64,000 nucleotides of DNA from Roseiarcus sp963822215 (GTDB lineage Bacteria > Pseudomonadota > Alphaproteobacteria > Rhizobiales > Beijerinckiaceae): positions 248,001 to 312,000 of the forward strand of contig CAWGGX010000010.1 of NCBI GenBank assembly GCA_963822215.1. Reading direction: 5' to 3'. The notes beneath the pieces were generated by a model. That model was not told the DNA's origin. It did no database searches and was given only the letters and a program-made list of their open reading frames with translations. Of this stretch, positions 57,990 through 64,000 are shown one piece after another. The translations under genes and the position numbers were made by a program. Numbering within the stretch: position 1 is the first letter of the stretch; each line of letters begins with the position of its first letter.

Positions 57990-58485
57990 TCATACGGAGA
58001 CGATCTCGGGCCCGCGCCGGCGCATGAAGGCCGTCCGCCGGCATTCGGCGACCAGCGTCCCATCCTGCTTGAAGGCGCGGTGGCGGAACTCGACGAGCCC
58101 CGCGTCGGGCCGCGACTTCGACGCCCGGGTTGACAACACCTCTGTTTCCGCACGCACCGTGTCGCCCTCGAACAGAGGCGCAGGGAAAGCGACGTCGGTC
58201 ATTCCGAGATTGGCGATGGTCGTGCCGACGGTGGTGTCGTTGACGGAAATGCCGATCATCAGGCCGAGGGTGAACAGCGAATTCATCAGCGGCCGTCCCC
58301 ATTCGGTTTCGGTCGCGCAGAAATGCGCGTCGATATGCAGCGGCTGGGGGTTCAGAAGTCATATTAGAGAACAGCATGTTGTCCATCTGGGTGACGGTCC
58401 GCGTAAGCCGGTGGCGGAAGACCTGGCCCGCGAAGAAATCCTCGAAATAGAGACCTCCACGCGGATGAGGGGCGGGCGTCGTCAT
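57990..58485 (-). pseudogene. MaoC-type enoyl-CoA hydratase/dehydratase, frameshifted
   Basis: From ATG 58485 the protein reads GGLYFEDFFAGQVFRHRLTR and MLFSNMT, then shifts frame. Removing one T of the TT at 58356-58357 (minus strand) gives MTLNPQPLHIDAHF, which is the hot-dog motif expected for MaoC. The rest continues without fault to GLVEFRHRAFKQDG and the stop at 57990. The intact protein would be about 165 residues. MaoC and CitE-type genes often sit side by side in C4/C5 acyl-CoA pathways. Two adjacent single-base errors in one operon suggest decay or assembly error. Confidence 0.82.
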
Positions 58486-58605
58486 GGCGTTCCTCGAGAA
58501 TGCGCTCGTCTTAAGCGGGTCTTTACCATGTTCGGTCAATCTCGATCGACGATGCCGCGACCTCGCACCCTCAAAAATGTTCCCACTGCGTCCGGGCCGC
58601 CGACC

Positions 58606-59862
58606 ATGACGAGTAAGGCGCCTCGATTCCTCGCCTGGGCGCAACGGGCCGATGCGGCCGATCGGGCGGCAGCCGCGAGCGCGCTCGCCCGCGCCTATCT
58701 TTACGCGGACCTGACCGGCGCTGAGCGTCATGAATGCTCGGTGGCGATGGCGGCGCTGCTCGACGACCGGCATGTCGAGGTTCGTCGTGCTTTGGCCGAA
58801 GCCTTCGCTGCGTCGCGCCGGGCTCCGCGGGCGCTGGTCGTTGCGCTCGCCAACGATCGGTCCGAAATCGCCGCGCCGCTGCTTGGCCGTTCGCCGCTGA
58901 TGACCGACGCCGAACTCGTTGACGCCGTCGCGGCCGGCGACGACCTGGCGCAATGCGCCATCGCCCGGCGGCCTTTCCTTGGGCCGGGTCCGGTTGGCGC
59001 CCTCGCCGAGGTGGGAACGCGCGACGCCGGGCTGGCGCTGATCGACAATCCGGACGCAGCCCTCGGGTTGAGAACGCTGCGCAGGCTGTTTGAGCAATTC
59101 GGCGACGACGCTGAGGTCCGACGGGCGCTTGCGTCCCGGGCGGATCTGCCTGCCGCCCTTAAGGCCGAGGTTGCGATTGCGGAAGCGGGCGCGCCGGAAA
59201 GAGCCGCACCGGCGAGAGCCACGCGCGACGCCGCTCTCGCGGCGATCGCCGCCAGCTGTCCCGAGAACGACTTGTCTGGCCTCGTTCAAGCGCTGCGCCT
59301 GCGCGGCGCGCTGACGATGGCGCTGCTCCTGCGGTCGCTGGCCGGCGGACAGCGCGCGTTCTTCGTCGCTACGTTGGCCGAGCTTTCCGGCCTGCCTCGT
59401 GCACGCGCCGCCGGGTTCGTCGGCGATCCGGGCGGGGCTGGCTTCGCCGCCACGGCGCTCAAGGCGGGGTTTCCGAAGCATAGCTTGCCGGTTTTTCGGG
59501 CGGCGCTGGCGTCGATTGGCGGCCGTGAGCCTTCAGAGGGTCCAGGGCTTAAAGCCGAACTTGTCGGCGCCGTCATCGGCGCCTGTGAAGCCCGGGCCGA
59601 TCCGGCGCTCGCCTCGTTCCTCGCCCTGTTTTGGCGTTTCGCCGCGGAAGCGGCGCGGGCCGATACGCGCAGCAAGTCTCGAACGGCAGCCGCGGCGCCG
59701 GCGTTGCCGTCGAGCCTCGATTTTTCGCCGGCCAACGACGACGCGGCCAAACGCGAATTCCTGGCTCCGGTCGCTGACAATGGCCGCGTCCCTCTGGTCG
59801 AACTTCCCGCCGATCTCATTCGGGCGCTCGACGCCGTCTCATGCGATCGGGTCGCCGCCTGA
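58606..59862 (+). CDS. DUF2336 family protein
   Basis: A 418-residue, Ala/Leu-rich, almost wholly helical protein of a family largely confined to alphaproteobacteria. The N-terminal part (RFLAWAQRADAADRAAAASALARAYL) is followed by HEAT-like helical repeats such as DDRHVEVRRALAEAFAASRRAP and NDRSEIAAPLL. The C-terminal region is more variable. No signal or catalytic motif is seen. ATG 58606 is chosen; a start at 58528 would add 26 poorly conserved residues. Its end overlaps the convergent DsbA-family gene by 24 bp. Function is unknown. Confidence 0.8.
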   Translation: MTSKAPRFLAWAQRADAADRAAAASALARAYLYADLTGAERHECSVAMAALLDDRHVEVRRALAEAFAASRRAPRALVVALANDRSEIAAPLLGRSPLMTDAELVDAVAAGDDLAQCAIARRPFLGPGPVGALAEVGTRDAGLALIDNPDAALGLRTLRRLFEQFGDDAEVRRALASRADLPAALKAEVAIAEAGAPERAAPARATRDAALAAIAASCPENDLSGLVQALRLRGALTMALLLRSLAGGQRAFFVATLAELSGLPRARAAGFVGDPGGAGFAATALKAGFPKHSLPVFRAALASIGGREPSEGPGLKAELVGAVIGACEARADPALASFLALFWRFAAEAARADTRSKSRTAAAAPALPSSLDFSPANDDAAKREFLAPVADNGRVPLVELPADLIRALDAVSCDRVAA

Positions 59863-60513
59863 GCCGTCATCGTCGCCCCGACTTTGCGCGATCGCCCGCC
59901 TTAGCACCGAAACGTCCTGCGCGCCCGCCACGCCGAGACGGCCGGCGAATATGAAAAAGGGCACGCCCGTCACGCCGATTGCCTGGGCCTGAGCGATTTC
60001 GCCCTGCACGGCGTCGACGTCCGCCCCGTCGTCGAGCAGGCGGCTGACCAAGTCCGCATCAAGGCCGCTTTCAGCGGCTATGTCGACCAGCGTTGCGCGA
60101 TCGCCGATGTCGCGACCCTCGACAAAATAGGCGTGAAAGAGCCGGTCGACGACCGCGTCCTGGGCGCCGCTGGAAGCCGACCACCGGATCAGGCGATGCG
60201 CGTCGAGCGTGTTCGGCGCCCGAGTGATCCTGTCGAAAGCGAAGGGCAGGTCGAGCTCGGCGCCGAGTTGAACCAGACGGTCGTGAACCGCCTTCAGCTT
60301 GCCGTCGTTTCCGAACTTCCGGGCCATATACGCCTTGCGGTCAAGCCCGCCTTCCGGAATCGTCGGGTCGAGCTGGTAGGGGCGCCAGCGAACGACGACC
60401 GGCTCGGAGTCCTCCGCGAGCGCCGCGGCAAGGCGCTTTTCGCCGAGATAGCACCAGGGGCAAACGACGTCGCTCACGACGTCGATGGTCAGCGGATCGT
60501 CCGCGTCGCTCAT
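59839..60513 (-). CDS. DsbA family (FrnE/2-hydroxychromene-2-carboxylate isomerase-like) oxidoreductase
   Basis: A 224-residue cytosolic thioredoxin-fold protein. SDVVCPWCYLGEKRL has the CPWC active site (about 17-20), as in FrnE-type proteins. The helical insert and the cis-Pro region IGVTGVPFFIFAGRLGVAGAQ complete the fold. There is no signal peptide, so a cytosolic thiol or glutathione-dependent isomerase role is more likely than DsbA proper. The start at 60513 gives MSDADDPLTIDVV; an upstream frame adds an Arg-rich leader. Confidence 0.85.
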   Translation of the reverse strand: MSDADDPLTIDVVSDVVCPWCYLGEKRLAAALAEDSEPVVVRWRPYQLDPTIPEGGLDRKAYMARKFGNDGKLKAVHDRLVQLGAELDLPFAFDRITRAPNTLDAHRLIRWSASSGAQDAVVDRLFHAYFVEGRDIGDRATLVDIAAESGLDADLVSRLLDDGADVDAVQGEIAQAQAIGVTGVPFFIFAGRLGVAGAQDVSVLRRAIAQSRGDDDGSGGDPIA

Positions 60514-60624
60514 GGAAGGGCCTCCTCCTTCTGCTCCGGCCGCCCGGAAGTTGCCCACGCTGGCGCGGTTGTCGCGTCGACGCAAGCCCGCCTTGGGGCG
60601 AGATGAATATAGGGCTCGACCACT

Positions 60625-60650
60625 TCATTGCGAGGAGCGCAGCGACGATC
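60625..60650. repeat. REP-type sequence
   Basis: TCATTGCGAGGAGCGCAGCG followed by ACGATC is a second copy of the REP type interrupted by the IS110 element at 42.29 kb. It lies between the DsbA-family gene and the group II intron debris. Confidence 0.55.
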
Positions 60651-60675
60651 GCTGATAGGGGTAGGGAAGGCGTGA

Positions 60676-61320
60676 GCCTCGCCGAGTAGGCCAGGGGAAT
60701 TTCACCCCGAGCCTCTCACAGATCCGGACGTGAGACTCTCGCCTCATCCGGCTCGTGCCACTCAACGAAGGCTGGCGCCTTCCAGCGAAAGAGCTGGGTT
60801 CCTCCGATCTCCCGTTGACCCAACAAACGCCGTGAGTGACCCACCCCCTTCGCTCCACGGGCATTACCCCGCTTCGTCACTACTATGGGGCGGTCCGCGC
60901 CTGACTGGCCCATCGGTACTTTCAGCCTCGCGGGTCCACCGCTTGTGCCTTTTCCCTTGGCATGGCCAACCAGGGTCTCAAGTTCCGTACGAAAGCCCAG
61001 ATGAGAGTCACGCCTCCTGAACACCGGACACCGCGTGGTCAGTAAGTAGGTATCTTCCACGCTGATCCCGGAGCAAGAGGGAGACCCCGGTTTCGATGCC
61101 GTCCCAGTTCGTTTCGATGCGTCATCAGAGGATCGCTTGCGCTCGTCTCTCTCATCCATACCTGACGTGATCACTGCCACGCCTTTTGACCATGACGTTC
61201 ACCACCGCGGCTTTTGACCGAAGCAGCTCATGGCGGTTTGAAGCCTCCTCCTACAAAGCGGCTTCGAAGGGTCCACCTTCATCTCTCGTACAGCATGACG
61301 CTTGCGCGTCTTCTTGACAC
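60676..61320 (-). mobile_element. ORF-less group II intron, approximate bounds
   Basis: The minus strand contains a clear domain V at 60721-60754. It begins GAGCCGGATGAGG with the AGC catalytic triad and has a GAGA-type tetraloop. Domain VI follows at about 60685-60720 (GGCTCGGGG pairing with CCCCTGGCC). Upstream, the segment around 60850-60900 (CCATAGTAGTGACGAAGCGG) matches the sequence usually found just before the intron ORF. No reverse-transcriptase frame is present, so the intron is ORF-less. The 5' end is placed at GTGTC (61320); both ends are uncertain by several bases. Confidence 0.6.
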
Positions 61321-61389
61321 AACCCCCTCATCGAACCGAACGTGCAGATTTGTCGGGTAGCTCAGCCATTGCTGGCTTTTGCCCCCACA

Positions 61390-61422
61390 GATCCCACCGT
61401 GCGGCGTTACCGCAGTGGGCTC
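61390..61422 (-). ncRNA. Group II intron domain V of a second intron
   Basis: A 33-nt element beginning GAGCCCACTGCGG with a TAAC loop and ending CGGTGGGATC on the minus strand, directly after the reverse-transcriptase stop codon. The AGC triad and the two-part stem are as expected. Domain VI-like sequence continues to about 61350. It belongs to the truncated intron whose RT remnant is at 61424-61738. Confidence 0.7.
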
Positions 61423-61423
61423 T

Positions 61424-61738
61424 TCAGAAAGGACCTGAGGCGGGTCGATCATCGTGCCATGCCTGATGGATGACCGGCTCCGGCAGGGGGAAAGCGATCA
61501 GGAGCCGGCGATAGGTCGCCCAGGTCATGCGGCCCTTTTGGCTGCGTTTGCCGAGCGCCTTGCGCCAGTTCCTGACGACGCAGTCCTTGAACAAGCGCAA
61601 GGAGCGATAGTTGAAGATCACGCCGAAGTACTGATAGTGACCGATCAGCACTTGACGCAGCCACCGATGCTGCTCCCGCACAGGAGCATGCATGCGGCGC
61701 TGCATTTCTTGTCGGATTTCCTTCAACTTTCGGACCAA
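61424..61738 (-). pseudogene. Group II intron reverse transcriptase/maturase, C-terminal fragment
   Basis: A 104-codon remnant matching the C-terminal end of group II intron RTs: REQHRWLRQVLIGHYQYFGVIFNYRSLRLFKDCVVRNWRKAL is the maturase (domain X) region and MTWATYRRLLIAFPLPEPVIHQ the terminal part. The polymerase domain is missing. The 5' break lies at or near the ISL3-type element ending at 61763, which therefore probably truncated the intron. The remnant cannot act as a reverse transcriptase. Confidence 0.85.
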
Positions 61739-61762
61739 GCGCTTAGCTTGCGTCTTCCGCTT

Positions 61763-63072
61763 GGCTCGTCGCTATTTCAAGTGGGTGAATTGGCCAGAAC
61801 GTCTCCGGCGATGAGGTAGACGATGGCTTTGAGATTTCGCTTGGTCCGGTAGCCTTTGGCCTTGCGCTTGGCGGCCTGGACGTTGCCGTTGATGGCTTCG
61901 AGGACGCCGTTGGAAAGGCCGGTGGCGATTGATCTGAGAATGCCCTCGGCCTTGGCCATGATCGTCTTGGCCAATCGTTTCATCGGGCCGAGATCGCAGA
62001 CCTGAACCCAGGTGTTCCAGCGATCGAGGAAGCGTCGGGCGGTCTTGGCGTCCATCGTGAACAGCTGTTGCAGGTTCATGCGGATTTGCATCGCCTGGAT
62101 CGTGTCCAGGTTCAGCGCTTCCAATCGAGACAGCGCCTCCTTTTCCTCCAGCGTCAGATGATCGACGTTCTTCAGGAAGATGTAGCGCCGGCCCTTGATC
62201 TGGAAATTATTCTTCGCCTCCTGACGCCGCACTTCGTCGACGGCCTCGTTGGCGAGTTTGATGACGTGGAACTTGTCGAACGTGATCTCGGCGTTGTCGA
62301 AATTCGCCTTGATCCCCGCTTCGAACGCCGCCCCCATGTCGATGCTGGCGTCGGTGACCGCCTCGCGCTTGCCGCCATGCGCCTCCAGGAAATCGGCGAA
62401 TTCCTTCACCGTCGCGGCGTCCTTGCCGTCGGCCACGTAGACGACTTTGCGCTGCGCCATGTCGACGAACAGGCTGATGTAATCGTGGCCGCGCCGCGCC
62501 GAGGTTTCGTCGGCGGCGATGCGCCGCACCTCAGACAAATCCAGCGCCTCCACCGCCTGCCACACGGAATGGTCGACGATCCGCCACAAGCGCGTGTCGT
62601 GCTCGCCGAGCCGCTTGGCCGCATTCGCGATCGGCATCGCCTTGGCCAGCGCCAGCACGTAGGCCTCGAACAACAACGTGAACCCGGAACCCGCTCGAGC
62701 CCATGGCGTGGCGGCCTTGCGCACTCCGCATTTCGGACAGCGCACGCGCGGCACACGAGCGTGCAACAGCGTGCGATGCTGGAAGAAGTCCAGATGCCGC
62801 CACGTCTCGTCCTTCGTGTCGTGAACCGCGCAACCCTCGCCGCCGCACTCCGCGCAGGCGAACCGGCTCCCGCGCCCAAAATCCACGTACAAATCGAGCC
62901 GGCCATCCGAGATCGCAAACTCGGCTCGCGTCACCATCCAAGGCGACTTCAACCCAAGGGCCAACTGGAAAAGATCGGTGTCTCGCATCGCCCCACGATA
63001 AACTCGATCCCAACCAATCGCTCCCCAAGCCAACCCAAAACCAGCCTTACCCACTCAATTGAGCGAGGAGCC
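61763..63072 (-). mobile_element. ISL3-family insertion sequence
   Basis: The ends at 61763-61788 (GGCTCGTCGCTATTTCAAGT on the plus strand) and 63047-63072 (minus strand GGCTCCTCGCTCAATTGAGT) match at 19 of 26 positions. They enclose one transposase gene. The flanking octamers (TTCCGCTT and CAAAGTAC) do not match, so there is no target duplication. That suggests deletion or recombination next to the element, consistent with loss of the 5' part of the neighbouring group II intron. Confidence 0.75.
61777..62988 (-). CDS. ISL3 family transposase
   Basis: A 403-residue transposase. The N-terminal zinc-binding part has FACAECGGEGCAVHDTKD and PRVRCPKCGVRKAATPWAR. An HTH-like region follows, then the DDE domain: RIAADETSARRGHDYISLFVDM (first Asp), DASIDMGAAFEAGI and ITFDKFHVIKLANEAVDEVRR (second). 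The third acid lies in SNGVLEAINGNVQAAKRKAKGYR. The start at 62988 gives MRDTDLFQLALGL, a natural ISL3 N terminus. The protein appears complete. Confidence 0.92.
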   Translation of the reverse strand: MRDTDLFQLALGLKSPWMVTRAEFAISDGRLDLYVDFGRGSRFACAECGGEGCAVHDTKDETWRHLDFFQHRTLLHARVPRVRCPKCGVRKAATPWARAGSGFTLLFEAYVLALAKAMPIANAAKRLGEHDTRLWRIVDHSVWQAVEALDLSEVRRIAADETSARRGHDYISLFVDMAQRKVVYVADGKDAATVKEFADFLEAHGGKREAVTDASIDMGAAFEAGIKANFDNAEITFDKFHVIKLANEAVDEVRRQEAKNNFQIKGRRYIFLKNVDHLTLEEKEALSRLEALNLDTIQAMQIRMNLQQLFTMDAKTARRFLDRWNTWVQVCDLGPMKRLAKTIMAKAEGILRSIATGLSNGVLEAINGNVQAAKRKAKGYRTKRNLKAIVYLIAGDVLANSPT

Positions 63073-63587
63073 CAAAGTACCTCTCATCCTTCGATTCCGA
63101 TTGCTGCCGCTCTAGCGTCCGCCTAACGCATGTACGCGACGTTATCCGCGGCGCCGGGCGCGCGAGCTTGCTCTTCGCCGGGCTGGCGGCAGTTCAACTT
63201 TCGTAAGCGACCGAATTTGACATGAGCCGGCCGCCCCTCTTCCGGAGCTCGCGCGCACCGGCCAACACAAGCGCAAAAGCAGGCAGGATCGATCCGCACA
63301 AAGTTGCCGTACACCCGTCATTTTTGGTCATTGCTAGGGGCACTGTGACCGATCGTCAGTTCGACACATGGTCACACGGGTTTTGGTCCTGGAGGCTTCG
63401 AGCCAATAGGGCCGTCGGCAGCGTCGGTTCGCGGCCTAAGAGCCTGCGCGCGCCGCTTCTGGTAGCTATCCGGTAGCTAGCCCGCATTATGCGTCGCGGG
63501 TTGGCGTGGGTAGCCTAAGCGACTGATTTTGCGTAGAATCGGGGTATCGACGCCGATTCGTGCGATTTCAGGTGAGCCACACCCGTC
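63073..63587. other. Intergenic region between two IS elements
   Basis: About 515 bp with no credible gene. The last about 110 bp (from about 63480, CCCGCATTATGCG followed by CGCGGGTTGGCG) probably form the left end of the IS1380-type element. GGTAGCTATCC and GGTAGCTAGCC lie side by side at about 63461-63483. The rest is unremarkable chromosomal or relic sequence. Confidence 0.45.
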
Positions 63588-64000
63588 ATGAACGATTCGA
63601 TGCTGCCGCTGCCCGGTCTGTCATCGGTTTCGGGCAAATCGGTTGTGGTCAAATTCGACGGCGGGCTGCTGTCGTCCGATGGCGGCGTGTTGTCGTTGCG
63701 CGAGATCGAACAGCGGCTTCGGGTCGCGGATCGGCTGGCGACGTGCCTGGTCGATCCTCGGGCGCCGGAGCAGATCACCCACAGCCTGGCGGACATCATT
63801 CGCTTTCGGCTTCTGATGATCGGCGCCGGCTACGAGGACGGGATCGACGCCAATTCCCTGCGCGGCGACCCGATGTTCAAGATGGCGCTCGATCTGACGC
63901 CGTCGGATCGGGAGTTGTGCTCGCAATCGACGATCTCGCGATTGGAGAACCTGCCGGACGTCCGCGCGCTGTTGCGCATGGGTCGCGCGATGGTCGACCT
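63588..64000 (+). CDS. IS1380 family transposase, 3'-truncated by window edge
   Basis: The N-terminal 137 residues of an IS1380-type DDE transposase. It starts MNDSMLPLPGLSSVSGKSVV and then VKFDGGLLSSDGGVLSLREIEQRL, the family's N-terminal signature with the first catalytic Asp region. LADIIRFRLLMIGAGYEDGIDANSLRGDPMFKMALD and CSQSTISRLENLPD follow, as in IS1380 members. The frame is open to the end of the window, so the remaining about 300 residues lie outside. The ATG at 63588 is the first start after the element's presumed left end. Confidence 0.9.
   Translation, partial: MNDSMLPLPGLSSVSGKSVVVKFDGGLLSSDGGVLSLREIEQRLRVADRLATCLVDPRAPEQITHSLADIIRFRLLMIGAGYEDGIDANSLRGDPMFKMALDLTPSDRELCSQSTISRLENLPDVRALLRMGRAMVD

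Noticed and set aside
57925..58605. In-frame extension upstream of the DUF2336 gene
   Set aside because: It is antisense to the MaoC/CitE genes and Arg-rich. No ribosome-binding site supports a start there.

Overview
This 64 kb window is GC-rich chromosomal DNA from an alphaproteobacterium. It is most likely a Hyphomicrobiales (Rhizobiales) species of the Beijerinckiaceae/Methylocystaceae type. That is inferred from gene content (DUF2336 protein, extensin-like lipoprotein, YkuD L,D-transpeptidases, intracellular PHB depolymerase, PutA without a visible N-terminal DNA-binding domain) and from the transposon families. I saw no rRNA, tRNA or CRISPR array.

Layout. 0-0.5 kb: the 3' part of nadD. 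0.5-6.4 kb: a transposon landing zone. It holds an IS1595-type element with an 8-bp target duplication, then an IS4-type element whose left end was split by an IS91-type element carrying its own tyrosine integrase. 6.6-12.6 kb: housekeeping and envelope genes (TPR lipoprotein, extensin-like lipoprotein, DUF1007 + NicO metal transporter pair, PEBP protein, DUF2721 protein) and a TauD-type dioxygenase. 12.7-15.6 kb: a tauABC sulfonate/taurine importer divergent from tauD. 15.6-20.2 kb: two L,D-transpeptidases, PHB depolymerase, monothiol glutaredoxin and MoaA. 20.4-27.5 kb: an amino-sugar locus with a CUT1 ABC importer and MurQ on the minus strand, and a GntR regulator plus SIS-domain deaminase/isomerase on the plus strand. 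27.6-34.7 kb: MarR, MFS exporter, FAD oxidoreductase, a small leucine-rich-repeat protein, an ALDH7-type dehydrogenase and an orphan EpsI. 34.9-42.3 kb: a tightly coupled acyl-CoA operon (biotin-dependent carboxylase beta, hydratase with a frameshift, carboxylase alpha, BKACE enzyme, acyl-CoA dehydrogenase), then a GST. 42.3-43.9 kb: an IS110-family element sitting in a REP sequence. 44-51.4 kb: acyl-CoA synthetases, a low-GC methyltransferase, a decayed ligase copy and a wax-ester synthase. 51.4-60.5 kb: PutA, a repeat cassette, a TusA-like protein, a hydrolase, frameshifted CitE- and MaoC-type genes, a DUF2336 protein and a DsbA-family protein. 60.6-64 kb: group II intron debris, an ISL3-type element and the start of an IS1380-type transposase.

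How the genes work together. tauABCD would import and desulfonate taurine-like compounds. The 20-27 kb locus would import and process peptidoglycan-derived or chitin-derived amino sugars, although no sugar kinase or NagA deacetylase is visible. The 35-45 kb block looks like degradation of a branched or isoprenoid-type acid: activation, dehydrogenation, carboxylation, hydration, and then an unusual BKACE step where an HMG-CoA-type lyase would be expected.

The most unusual signals are: palindromic repeats inserted in frame inside two genes of the carboxylase operon; an IS110 element inserted in a REP, with multi-hairpin non-coding flanks that are bridge-RNA candidates; nested group II intron remnants with two recognisable domain V hairpins; nested IS4/IS91 elements with a preserved 10-bp target duplication; and a pair of 105-bp direct repeats bracketing an iterated TTCCCTGTTCCG array. 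Three metabolic genes carry clean single-base indels, so either pseudogenes or consensus errors should be considered.
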